Shown here: positions 1 through 10,085 of the stretch, in pieces | How positions within the stretch are numbered: the stretch's first letter is position 1 | Layout: every line of letters starts with the position of its first letter | From: Bacteroidales bacterium | GTDB lineage: Bacteria > Bacteroidota > Bacteroidia > Bacteroidales > JAQUTK01 | Length of the DNA stretch: 64,000 nt | Direction: 5' to 3' | NCBI GenBank assembly: GCA_028709785.1 | Contig: JAQUTK010000007.1 | Span: 1-64,000, forward strand | Notes under the pieces: model-generated | What the model was told of the DNA's origin: nothing | The model's input: only the letters and a program-made list of their open reading frames with translations | Database searches by the model: none | Translations under genes and position numbers: made by a program

Positions 1-1468
1 GCGTAGTCACGAAGCTCTTTTCAAACGTATGCACTTTGTCGATAGGTACATTACGAAGTAGTCCATGTGTTCCACAATACAAGATGGCCACTTGCTGTTC
101 AACGGGCATGGGTGAATATTGCAACTGCACCAGTAATTGGGTATTCTTTTGTCCTTTGTCAATCGTCATGGCAGTAACCGGATCTATGTCCCCACCAAAC
201 TTGGTAAATGCTTCCAACTCGCGAAACTGTGCCTGGTCAATTTTCAAAGTCCCGGCTACCTTCTTCATAGATTTAATCTGAGCATTACCACCCACACGAG
301 AGACAGAAATACCCACATTGATTGCCGGACGTTTGCCTTGGTTAAACAAGTTTGTATCCAAAAATATCTGGCCATCCGTAATTGAAATAACATTTGTCGG
401 AATATATGCAGCCACATCACCCGCCTGAGTCTCTATGATTGGCAAAGCGGTCAGCGAACCACCGCCCTTAACTTTATCCTTTAAAGTTTCCGGTAGATCA
501 TTCATCATGCTAGCCACTTCCTGCTGACTGATAATCTTGGCAGCTCTCTCCAGCAGACGGGAATGAAGATAAAAGATATCACCCGGATAGGCTTCACGTC
601 CGGAAGGACGACGGAGAATCAATGATATCTCCCGATAAGCGACAGCCTGCTTGGATAAGTCATCATAAACCACCAATGCGTGTCTGCCGGTATCGCGGAA
701 AAATTCACCGATAGCAGCACCGGCAAACGGAGCATAATATTGCATGGCAGCAGGATCAGAGGCCGTCGCCACAACAATGATCGTATAGGCCATCGCACCT
801 TTCTCCGTCAATGTATTGACTATATTCGCAACCGTTGAACCTTTCTGTCCGATAGCCACATAGATACAATAGACAGGATCGCCTGCGTCGTAATTACTCT
901 TTTGATTGATTATCGTATCTATAGCAATGGAAGTTTTACCAGTCTGACGGTCACCGATAATCAACTCGCGTTGTCCCCGTCCGATAGGAATCATCGCATC
1001 CACAGCTTTCAACCCGGTCTGCAATGGCTGATTTACCGGCTGACGGAAGATTACTCCCGGAGCCTTACGATCCAGAGGCAATTCAACCAATTCACCTTTG
1101 AGATCACCAAGACCATCGATAGGACGACCAAGAGGATCAATAACACGTCCCAACATGCTTTCGCCTACATTAATAGAAGCAATCATCTTGGTACGTTTTA
1201 CGGCATATCCTTCTTTGATTGAATCCGTCGGGCCAAGTAGTACAGCTCCAACGTTATCTTCTTCCAGGTTCATAACGATGGCTTTCATTCCATTGTCAAA
1301 CTCCAGCAATTCATTTGCCTCTGCATTGTTCAGACCATAGATTCGCGCCACACCATCAGAAACCTGAAGCACAGTACCAACTTCGTCAAACTGTACTTTG
1401 GTAGTAATTCCTTTGAGTTGCTGAAGAAGTACATCAGATACTTCACTGGGTTTTATATTTTCAGACAT
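1..1468 (-). CDS. atpA: F1Fo ATP synthase subunit alpha (partial, C-terminus outside window)
   Basis: Regulatory/nucleotide-binding alpha subunit of the F1 head. The minus-strand frame opens with ATG at 1466-1468 ([18 protein letters not shown]) and stays open to the left edge, giving about 489 codons of an expected 520-530, so only the last few dozen residues are missing. The Walker A motif GDRQTGKT is encoded near 930-950. It is the last gene of the atp run seen here and lies 21 nt after atpH; atpG would normally follow beyond the edge. Identity is certain from motif and context; only the end is unseen. Confidence 0.97.
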   Translation of the reverse strand, partial: MSENIKPSEVSDVLLQQLKGITTKVQFDEVGTVLQVSDGVARIYGLNNAEANELLEFDNGMKAIVMNLEEDNVGAVLLGPTDSIKEGYAVKRTKMIASINVGESMLGRVIDPLGRPIDGLGDLKGELVELPLDRKAPGVIFRQPVNQPLQTGLKAVDAMIPIGRGQRELIIGDRQTGKTSIAIDTIINQKSNYDAGDPVYCIYVAIGQKGSTVANIVNTLTEKGAMAYTIIVVATASDPAAMQYYAPFAGAAIGEFFRDTGRHALVVYDDLSKQAVAYREISLILRRPSGREAYPGDIFYLHSRLLERAAKIISQQEVASMMNDLPETLKDKVKGGGSLTALPIIETQAGDVAAYIPTNVISITDGQIFLDTNLFNQGKRPAINVGISVSRVGGNAQIKSMKKVAGTLKIDQAQFRELEAFTKFGGDIDPVTAMTIDKGQKNTQLLVQLQYSPMPVEQQVAILYCGTHGLLRNVPIDKVHTFEKSFVTT

Positions 1469-1489
1469 ATTGTTTCGTATTTCTTTCTA

Positions 1490-2038
1490 CTACTTTCTAT
1501 TTTCAATAAGCAATTTTTTCTTCATCTCTTTCAGTTGTGTATAGAGACTGGCATCCACTCTGTAAGTACCTATTTTAAGCACAAAACCGCCAATGATTGC
1601 CGGATTTATCTTTGCAGAAAACTCGACAGTTACAGGCCTGTAACTCTGAATGATTTTCCTCATCCGTTGCTCTATCTCTTCATCCGCAGGCACAGCTGTT
1701 ATCAGTTCGCCGATCACAATCTTTTTCTCTTTCCGGTAAAGGTCCATATACATCATCGCCATCCGGTTGAGATACTTTTCTCTTTTGTGATGAAGCACCA
1801 GGCGAATAAAACGAAGTGTCACCTCGCCCACGTTACCTCCACAAGCTGTAACGACAAGTTTTTCTTTCTCTTTGGCCGAAACAGAAGGATCATCCAGCGC
1901 CTTGAGCAAAGCAGGAACTTCCAGAAAACTTTGTCCCAGACATTTAAATTCATTGTATACACAATCCTGCTGATTCTCTTCGCGGGCAAAGTTAATCAGT
2001 GCTTTCGCATAACGAGAAGATATACCGGCTATATTCAT
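1490..2038 (-). CDS. atpH: F1Fo ATP synthase subunit delta
   Basis: 182-residue OSCP/delta subunit that joins the F1 head to the peripheral stalk. It begins MNIAGISSRYAKALINFA, the typical delta-family N-terminus (x-RYAxAL), and ends with a region matching the conserved C-terminal part (PAIIGGFVLKIG). Its start overlaps the atpF stop by 4 nt, so the two are translationally coupled. Length is normal for the family. Confidence 0.95.
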   Translation of the reverse strand: MNIAGISSRYAKALINFAREENQQDCVYNEFKCLGQSFLEVPALLKALDDPSVSAKEKEKLVVTACGGNVGEVTLRFIRLVLHHKREKYLNRMAMMYMDLYRKEKKIVIGELITAVPADEEIEQRMRKIIQSYRPVTVEFSAKINPAIIGGFVLKIGTYRVDASLYTQLKEMKKKLLIENRK

Positions 2039-2541
2039 TGCATCATCGTCTTATTATCACCCTCGTCTATTAATCTGTTAATCATACCCATGTGCTTCTC
2101 CTTGTCGTTCAACTGCATGCGAATCACCTTCTCTGCAATATCCACAGCAAGTACCGCAACCTGGCTTCTGACTTCTAAGATTGCGTCCGCCTGTTCTTTC
2201 CGGATTTGTTTTCTCACAGCTTCCAGCTGTTTAGCTGCTTCTGCTTTCGCTTCATTCCGGGCTTCGTTGATAATCTGTTCTTTGAGACTTAGTGCATCAT
2301 TGAGAATAGTTACCTGCTCTTCCCTGGCCTTAGTGATAATTTTTTCACCTTCCGCTTTCAAGAGTTCCAGCTGCGCATTTGTTTCGTCTGCCAACTTCAG
2401 AGAATTATCAATGTACGCTTTACGTTCTTCCACCATCTTCAAGATGACAGGAAAAGCATATTTGGCTAATACAAAGAAGACGACTCCAAAGGAGAGCACC
2501 ATCCAAAACAAAAGCCCTGCTTCAGGTTGCAATAATGACAT
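2035..2541 (-). CDS. atpF: F1Fo ATP synthase subunit b
   Basis: 168-residue peripheral-stalk subunit. One N-terminal transmembrane helix (about residues 9-30, GLLFWMVLSFGVVFFVLAKY) is followed by a long charged, Ala-rich helix (about 35-150) that forms the dimeric stalk; this is the standard b architecture. It lies 14 nt after atpE and overlaps the start of atpH by 4 nt. Nothing unusual apart from the Bacteroidetes gene order. Confidence 0.95.
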   Translation of the reverse strand: MSLLQPEAGLLFWMVLSFGVVFFVLAKYAFPVILKMVEERKAYIDNSLKLADETNAQLELLKAEGEKIITKAREEQVTILNDALSLKEQIINEARNEAKAEAAKQLEAVRKQIRKEQADAILEVRSQVAVLAVDIAEKVIRMQLNDKEKHMGMINRLIDEGDNKTMMQ

Positions 2542-2555
2542 ACTTCAATTATTTT

Positions 2556-2855
<300 letters not shown>

Positions 2856-2864
2856 TTATAATTT

Positions 2865-3953
2865 TTACTCAATCGTTTTCTTTTTGTGATGCGACTCCAC
2901 TCTGGACAAGCCTATGAAGACCGCAGATAACATCGTAAACACATATGCCTGAATAAAAGCAACTAAAAGCTCAATACAGTTCATGAAAACACAAAATAAC
3001 ACGGAACCAATAGTCATCGATGTATTGATAGTCGGCCCCATACTCACTGTCACGAACACAAGACTGGTCAAACCAAGCACAGCAGCATGTCCTGCCATTA
3101 TATTTGCCATCAAACGAATCGTTAACGCAAATGGTTTTGTGAAAATACCAACCAACTCCAGCACAGGCATCATCGGTATGGGTAGTTTCATCCAAACAGG
3201 AACTTCCGGCCACAATATCTCTTTCCAGTATTCTTTCGTTCCAAAAACATTAATTGCTATAAAGGTACATATCGAAAGTACCAATGTAATAGCGATATTT
3301 CCGGTCACATTGGCTCCCCCCGGGAAAATAGGGATTAGTCCCATCAGGTTGTTGAATAGTACAAAAAAGAATACAGTGAGCAAATAGGGAGCATATCGTT
3401 TGTAATCCTTTCCGACACACTTGATCACTACATCCTCATAGATTGTCAGGATAACCACTTCCATCATTCCGATAAAGCCACCCGGAGCTTTTTTGTGCTT
3501 ATTACTTTTATAAAACCGGGTAACAGAAAGCATGATAACAATCAAAACAAAGCTAGACAGGAGGAGCGAAAAAGTGTTTTTAGTGATTGAAATATCCAAC
3601 GGACGAATTTCCACACCCTGGCTGTTCTTCTCAACAATTTTCCCTTTATATTCACCTTCGGAAGCAATATACAACCCTTGGTAAACATGACCATTATGTA
3701 GTTTAGAAGAAAGAAACAGATGCCATCCACTCTCTTCGGCTTTCACAATGACAGGCAGTGGTATTGCAACAGGATGATCTCCCCACTCTGTAATATGCCA
3801 TTCATACGAATCAAAGATATGATCGAAGACAATTTCCTTTACATCAATTTCCTTATTTGTATCTTCCTGAGCAGCTACAGGTAGAGAAATCAGTAACGAA
3901 AGGCAAGCAACCAGCAATGATCGCACAACTATTTCAAACCCATTACTAGTCAT
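2865..3953 (-). CDS. atpB: F1Fo ATP synthase subunit a with N-terminal extracytoplasmic extension
   Basis: 362-residue membrane subunit forming the proton half-channels. The C-terminal 230 residues carry the a-subunit helices, including the essential arginine in TIRLMANIMAGHAAV and the preceding PVWMKLPIPMMPVLELVGIF segment. Residues about 10-30 look like a cleavable signal (LLVACLSLLISLPVAAQ) and residues 30-125 form an extra exported domain before the first membrane helix. This makes it about 100 residues longer than the enterobacterial a subunit; the extension is typical of Bacteroidetes. The start overlaps the upstream gene by 4 nt (ATGA). Confidence 0.95.
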   Translation of the reverse strand: MTSNGFEIVVRSLLVACLSLLISLPVAAQEDTNKEIDVKEIVFDHIFDSYEWHITEWGDHPVAIPLPVIVKAEESGWHLFLSSKLHNGHVYQGLYIASEGEYKGKIVEKNSQGVEIRPLDISITKNTFSLLLSSFVLIVIMLSVTRFYKSNKHKKAPGGFIGMMEVVILTIYEDVVIKCVGKDYKRYAPYLLTVFFFVLFNNLMGLIPIFPGGANVTGNIAITLVLSICTFIAINVFGTKEYWKEILWPEVPVWMKLPIPMMPVLELVGIFTKPFALTIRLMANIMAGHAAVLGLTSLVFVTVSMGPTINTSMTIGSVLFCVFMNCIELLVAFIQAYVFTMLSAVFIGLSRVESHHKKKTIE

Positions 3954-4351
3954 ATATCCTCTTTATTTTTCAGTCTTTTCTCGTATCTGTAAAAGAAATA
4001 AGTTTCCAGTATCAGATAGATGAAATAAAACATCATAACCACCAATAGAAAATTAGTTCGTTTCTGTTTCATAAAAAACAGACTACATCCAACGAAGACT
4101 AATGTGACAAGCAGTTTGAAACCTCTCATCAACATATAACGGTTGACCATGGATATCTCACTCGAAGGTTTGCTGTGCTCCAGCGTATGAACTGTCATTA
4201 ATCCCAACACGTAATAAAACACAGGAATCGTGGGATAAGCATGAAAGTAATATTGAGGAAATGCAAACTTTAGAAACAAGCCAAACAGAATCCCCAACCC
4301 TCCAAACCAGATAGTCAGTTCCCAATCAAATAGCTTCTTAAGTCTTTTCAT
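3950..4351 (-). CDS. Small membrane protein of the atp operon (AtpI-position)
   Basis: 133-residue protein with about four hydrophobic segments and a basic C-terminus (YRYEKRLKNKEDI). It sits between atpC and atpB, overlapping atpB by 4 nt and starting 5 nt after atpC, so it is co-translated with the ATPase. In other phyla the small membrane protein at this place is AtpI or a c-ring assembly factor; a similar role is inferred from position only, since I see no diagnostic AtpI motif. Confidence 0.8.
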   Translation of the reverse strand: MKRLKKLFDWELTIWFGGLGILFGLFLKFAFPQYYFHAYPTIPVFYYVLGLMTVHTLEHSKPSSEISMVNRYMLMRGFKLLVTLVFVGCSLFFMKQKRTNFLLVVMMFYFIYLILETYFFYRYEKRLKNKEDI

Positions 4352-4356
4352 AATTC

Positions 4357-4599
4357 TTACTTATTAATTTCTACGCAGATAGTCACCACATTATTCTTCA
4401 CTTCCACAAAACCACTATCTACTCTCAGACTCTCTTCAGTATCCAATACTTTATACCTGATAACTCCTTTATCAATGGAAGAAATCAGAGGTGCGTGATT
4501 CTTTAATATTATAAATAATCCCTTTATGCCAGGTATCGTAACACTATCAGCATCACCATCATACAAGATATTGTCAGGAGTATATAAATGCAGCTTCAT
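4357..4599 (-). CDS. atpC: F1Fo ATP synthase subunit epsilon (short form)
   Basis: 80-residue central-stalk subunit. The sequence covers the N-terminal beta-sandwich (MKLHLYTPDNILYDGDADSV ... GIKGLFIILKNHAPLISSI). The C-terminal helical hairpin, which inhibits ATP hydrolysis in the usual 130-140-residue epsilon, is missing. This truncation is usual in Bacteroidetes, so it is not a disrupted gene. It lies 6 nt after atpD. Confidence 0.93.
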   Translation of the reverse strand: MKLHLYTPDNILYDGDADSVTIPGIKGLFIILKNHAPLISSIDKGVIRYKVLDTEESLRVDSGFVEVKNNVVTICVEINK

Positions 4600-4605
4600 T
4601 TTGAA

Positions 4606-6150
<1,545 letters not shown>

Positions 6151-6175
6151 TTAAATCTCTATATTTTTTCGGGTG

Positions 6176-6205
6176 CAAAAGTAAGCAAAATAATGGAAAG
6201 AGCAA
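6176..6205 (-). promoter_or_regulatory. Promoter of the atp operon
   Basis: On the minus strand a TACTTTTG -7 box (6176-6183) matches the Bacteroidetes TAnnTTTG consensus, and a TTG (6203-6205) lies 19 nt upstream, the expected -33 spacing. It lies about 40 nt before the atpD start and no other gene intervenes. Assignment is by consensus, not measured. Confidence 0.65.
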
Positions 6206-6374
6206 CCCCTTTTTTAATCTTTTTTTCACTTAGAAAGGCACCACAATACTTTATATGCTCACATCTGAAGACTTACTACTGACTATTATCCTTACTAACT
6301 TATTAGAATCCAACTGCTTCAAAAAACAATAATGCAAAGGGAAAGAATGTTCAAAAATGGAAGAAAAAAGATAC

Positions 6375-7373
6375 TTACTTCAGAAAAACAGGTTGAGTCC
6401 AGCAATATTTCCCTTTATTTTCCACAACTGCTCTTACATATTTCTCCGATCCCATTATCCTATACTGCGCATTTTCCCCCACTATTTTATCTCCCAACTG
6501 CACTCCATCCATGCCATAAAAAGCGGTAATCGCAGTGGAGCTACCTGTGCGAATTGTAATTGTATCACTTCGGTACTCTACAGCATCGATCGTTGCACCA
6601 TTAGTCGCATAAAAAGCACCTTTAAGCAATGCAAACATAATGTCATTGCGGTTACGGCTCATTGATAAAACCTCCACCCATCCTTTCTTCAGATGTCCTG
6701 CCGCATGCAAATCATCCACCGCTAAAGCAAGTACACGCTGATCGTTAGAAAGCATTGTATCCCAGGCTCCCGTCCCGTTTTCCCCGAGCGAGGTGTTCAT
6801 CGTACCGTTCCATACTTCCACAAATGAAGTTCCTTTACAGGAAGTAATCAGATCCTCTGTTGCCACCGGATATTTTAGCCAACCCGGATGTGCCAATCCA
6901 ACCACAGCGCTCCTTTTGTACACCTGGTAGTCAATCACATCCTCGATGGAGAGCACCCCTTTGAGCACACTGCCCGCATTATAGACGCACAGATGCGCCT
7001 TCTGTGTACTTTCATACGAATTGCATAACCAGATTAGCTCATTACCAGGTGGTTCTGTGGTGATATAGTCATGATCTGTGATGGTAAAAAAGTCATATCC
7101 TGCCTCTTTAAACATTGCAGCCAATTCTGAAGGTGAATAGTTTCCATCTGCAGAATTGGTAGAATGACAATGCATCTGACCTTTCAGCTTTACGTTTCCG
7201 GCATAACTGTATGGGTTGTAAAATCCGGAAGGAGGTATTGCTGTATTTGTAATATCCTCATCAGTAGCCATCTCAATAATTGAGCGGCTGATCAGAAGTT
7301 CCTGATCATCACTCTTCTCGCAGGCAAATAAAGGAAGAAGAAGAATCAGAAATAGAGGAAGATACTTTTTCAT
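6375..7373 (-). CDS. PHP-domain metal-dependent phosphoesterase-like lipoprotein
   Basis: 332 residues from the chosen start. The frame is open to 7463, but ATG at 7371-7373 begins MKKYLPLFLILLLPLFACEK, a clear lipoprotein signal with lipobox Cys, so this start is preferred. The PHP fold is shown by GQMHCHSTNSADGNYSPSEL, FFTITDHDYIT, AHPGW and a late VDDLHAAG, which provide the metal-binding His/Asp residues. Family members are CehA/McbA-like phosphoesterases of varied substrate. It is probably anchored at the cell envelope. It shares an upstream region with the TonB receptor on the other strand, so the two may be regulated together. Substrate unknown. Confidence 0.8.
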   Translation of the reverse strand: MKKYLPLFLILLLPLFACEKSDDQELLISRSIIEMATDEDITNTAIPPSGFYNPYSYAGNVKLKGQMHCHSTNSADGNYSPSELAAMFKEAGYDFFTITDHDYITTEPPGNELIWLCNSYESTQKAHLCVYNAGSVLKGVLSIEDVIDYQVYKRSAVVGLAHPGWLKYPVATEDLITSCKGTSFVEVWNGTMNTSLGENGTGAWDTMLSNDQRVLALAVDDLHAAGHLKKGWVEVLSMSRNRNDIMFALLKGAFYATNGATIDAVEYRSDTITIRTGSSTAITAFYGMDGVQLGDKIVGENAQYRIMGSEKYVRAVVENKGKYCWTQPVFLK

Positions 7374-7383
7374 TTCCGAAGAA

Positions 7384-7420
7384 TTAGTATATTTGCAGAG
7401 ATCAGATGCAAATATACTAA
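7384..7420. promoter_or_regulatory. Perfect inverted repeat holding opposed -7 boxes
   Basis: TTAGTATATTTGCA (7384-7397) is repeated as its exact reverse complement at 7407-7420 with a 9-bp spacer. Each arm holds TATATTTG, a perfect Bacteroidetes -7 box: 7388-7395 reading right towards the TonB receptor, 7409-7416 reading left towards the PHP lipoprotein. The two promoters would therefore face each other and overlap. Neither has a clear -33 TTG. The palindrome could also be a dimeric regulator site. Confidence 0.6.
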
Positions 7421-7482
7421 CTTCTTTATTGAATACAGTAAAATTCTGAATCTTAACACTCATTATCTAAAGAATAGCAGCT

Positions 7483-9867
7483 ATGAAAATAAGAGCATAT
7501 CTCGTATTTCTATTTATATTTTTTATCTCCATTTTTTCATTCTCCCGAGGTACTGCGCAGACCACCTATTCCATTCGCGGAAAGGTCATTGACAAGACTA
7601 CGCGCGATCCACTTCCTTTCATCAGTGTCAATGTATACGGCAAGGCACAGGGGGCTTATACCGACTCTGTAGGCAACTTTACAATCTCTCGCGTCCCCTC
7701 CGGCATACACCGTCTGCAAGCATCGAGTCTGGGATACAAGACCTTGATTACACCCGAATATATACTCTCAGCACATGACCTGTACGTCAATATCGAATTG
7801 GAAGAAAACACCCTTCAGCTGGGTGAGATCCTCGTATCTATACCCGCTAGTTTTTTAGTTGCTGAAAGTCCGGTAGGTGTGCGTACCATTGGATTACAGG
7901 AGATAGAGAAAAGTCCCGGAGCCAACCGCGACATCTCCCGCATCGTACAGTCGTATCCGGGTGTCGCCTTCTCTCCCACCAGTTACCGTAATGATCTGAT
8001 TGTGCGCGGTGGTGGTCCGTCGGAAAACCGATTTTACATGGATGGTGTGGAGATTCCCAATATTAATCATTTCAGCACCCAAGGAGCTTCCGGAGGTCCT
8101 GTCGGACTGATCAACGCCGATCTTATCCGTGAAGTCAACTTCTTCACCAGTGCTTTTCCTTCCAACAGAGGCAATGCGCTTAGTTCGGTGATGGATATCA
8201 GTCTGCGCGACGGAAATCCTCAGAAGCAATCTTTCAAAGGCACAGTCGGTGCCTCCGAGGTGTCATTGGCGTCAAACGGGTTCATAGACGACAAGACCAC
8301 CTACCTGGTTTCTGTGCGTCGCAGCTATCTGGAATTTCTTTTTAAGGCTTTAGGTCTTCCCTTTTTGCCCACTTTTACTGATGCTCAGTTTAAAGTCAAA
8401 CGCCGCTTTTCAGAACATCACGAACTGACATTACTCGGACTGGGTGGCATTGATGACATGAATCTCAGTGATTCTCCTAAAGACGAAGACGCGGAATACA
8501 TTGTTGGTTTTCTGCCTCAGATCACACAAAAGACATTCACTTTGGGAGCCGTGTACAAGCATTATGCGGGAGCACATGTACAAACTGTTGTGGTGAGTCA
8601 CAACTTTCTCAACAATAATAACACCAAATACAGGAACAATGCCGATACCTATCCGGACAGTTTGACGCTTCGCCTCGGTTCCACCGAACAAGATACCCGT
8701 CTGCGTTTTGAAGATCTCTACGTTTCCGGCAACTGGGAGTTTAACAGCGGTGTCAGTCTGAACTACTCCCAATACAGAAATAACACTTTTCAGAAACTCC
8801 TTCTTAAGAAAGCTATCCAAGAGATAAATTACCGGACAAGCTTCGGCTTCCTGCGTTGGGGAATCTTCTCCAGAGCTACCTATGAAGCACCCGATGAACA
8901 GTTTATTGCCACTGCAAGTGTACGACTGGATGGCGCCGATTACTCCGACAAGATGCGTAACCCCTTGCAACAGTTTTCTCCCCGTCTCTCGCTCTCCTAT
9001 CGTCTGGCCGATGACCTCTACTGGAGTGGAGCACTTGGCCGCTATTATCAGTTGCCGCCTTCCACGGCCATGGGCTTTCAGTTGGGTGGTCAGTTTATCA
9101 ACAAGTCCGATTTGCGCTATATGCTTTCCGATCAGATCAGCACCGGACTCACCTATTCGATTGGTAAGCGCATCGAACTTACCGCCGAACTCTTTTACAA
9201 AAGATATGACAATATACCCCTTTCGCTGAACGATAGCATCCCACTCACCTGCAAAGGCAACGACTACGGAGTCATCGGCAACGAAGCTCTTACTTCCGGT
9301 GCTCAGGGACGCTCTTACGGATTTGAGCTGCTTGCCGAATGGCGCATACCCGAAATACTCATGCTCTCCTCCTCTTTTACCCTCTTCAAGAGCGAGTACA
9401 GAAACAGCGCGCAAGATCCCTATCTAGTTTCATCTTGGGACAATCGTTACATCTTTAATGTGCGAGGCACCTACAACTTCTCCCGTAACTGGAGTCTCGG
9501 GATGAAATACAGCCTGATCGGCGGAGCCCCTTATACCCCCTATGACTTGAATAAATCGTCCCTCATCACCGCATGGGATGTGCAAGCACGCCCCTACTTT
9601 GATTATAGCAAGTTTAACACCGGTCGATATAATGCTTTCGGACAGCTTGACATTCGTGTTGATAAGACTTTTTATATACGTAACCGCTACATGCTGGGAG
9701 TCTATCTGGACATTCAAAATATTACCAACAGTAAGCTCCATGAGCAGGATGTTGTCATGAGCACCGGTAGCATCGATCCGGTTGACAATACACGCTATGT
9801 TATGAAAAGACTGAAGAGAGATAGTGGTACTCTCCTTCCAACGATTGGACTGACCTTTGAATTTTAG
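7483..9867 (+). CDS. TonB-dependent outer-membrane receptor with CarboxypepD_reg-like domain
   Basis: 794 residues. Signal peptide 1-26 ending GTAQ, then a carboxypeptidase-regulatory-like domain (about 28-115, YSIRGKVIDKTTRDPLPFIS), a plug domain (about 135-240; SYRNDLIVRGGGPSENRFYM, DGVEIPN) and a beta-barrel to the C-terminal aromatic GLTFEF, the usual barrel end. Length fits the shorter, non-SusC class. No SusD partner lies next to it, so the ligand may be a metal, cofactor or peptide rather than a glycan. Divergent from the PHP lipoprotein. Confidence 0.9.
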   Translation: MKIRAYLVFLFIFFISIFSFSRGTAQTTYSIRGKVIDKTTRDPLPFISVNVYGKAQGAYTDSVGNFTISRVPSGIHRLQASSLGYKTLITPEYILSAHDLYVNIELEENTLQLGEILVSIPASFLVAESPVGVRTIGLQEIEKSPGANRDISRIVQSYPGVAFSPTSYRNDLIVRGGGPSENRFYMDGVEIPNINHFSTQGASGGPVGLINADLIREVNFFTSAFPSNRGNALSSVMDISLRDGNPQKQSFKGTVGASEVSLASNGFIDDKTTYLVSVRRSYLEFLFKALGLPFLPTFTDAQFKVKRRFSEHHELTLLGLGGIDDMNLSDSPKDEDAEYIVGFLPQITQKTFTLGAVYKHYAGAHVQTVVVSHNFLNNNNTKYRNNADTYPDSLTLRLGSTEQDTRLRFEDLYVSGNWEFNSGVSLNYSQYRNNTFQKLLLKKAIQEINYRTSFGFLRWGIFSRATYEAPDEQFIATASVRLDGADYSDKMRNPLQQFSPRLSLSYRLADDLYWSGALGRYYQLPPSTAMGFQLGGQFINKSDLRYMLSDQISTGLTYSIGKRIELTAELFYKRYDNIPLSLNDSIPLTCKGNDYGVIGNEALTSGAQGRSYGFELLAEWRIPEILMLSSSFTLFKSEYRNSAQDPYLVSSWDNRYIFNVRGTYNFSRNWSLGMKYSLIGGAPYTPYDLNKSSLITAWDVQARPYFDYSKFNTGRYNAFGQLDIRVDKTFYIRNRYMLGVYLDIQNITNSKLHEQDVVMSTGSIDPVDNTRYVMKRLKRDSGTLLPTIGLTFEF

Positions 9868-9992
9868 TTAGCTGCTTCATATGAAAACAACACAAAAGAG
9901 TGATTTTTCTATTATAAACCAACATATTCAACAGAAAACAGTCCAAACATAAAAATATTGAAAGAAATCAGCATAAAAATAGAATAATTACA

Positions 9993-10000
9993 TATCTTCG
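9993..10000 (+). promoter_or_regulatory. Possible -7 box for the kinase/B12 cluster
   Basis: TATCTTCG, one mismatch from TAnnTTTG, about 85 nt before the hybrid kinase start in an otherwise empty 218-bp gap. No firm -33 element is seen. Low confidence. Confidence 0.3.
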
Positions 10001-10085
10001 CAACACACTCACTGAAGAGTGCTTTCCATCCGTTATTGCTCAAAGACTCGATTTAAAATATTCACTGTTTTAAAGGCACTTTCAT

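Noticed and set aside
7384-7420. Invertible promoter (phase switch)
   Set aside because: The segment between the arms is only 9 bp, too short for site-specific inversion, and inversion would give the same promoter arrangement.
7374-7463. N-terminal extension of the PHP lipoprotein
   Set aside because: It would bury the lipoprotein signal peptide and runs through the palindrome that carries the promoter boxes.
8431-9414. 327-codon minus-strand frame inside the TonB receptor
   Set aside because: The plus-strand receptor is complete from signal peptide to terminal aromatic residue; the antisense frame has no family features and no promoter.
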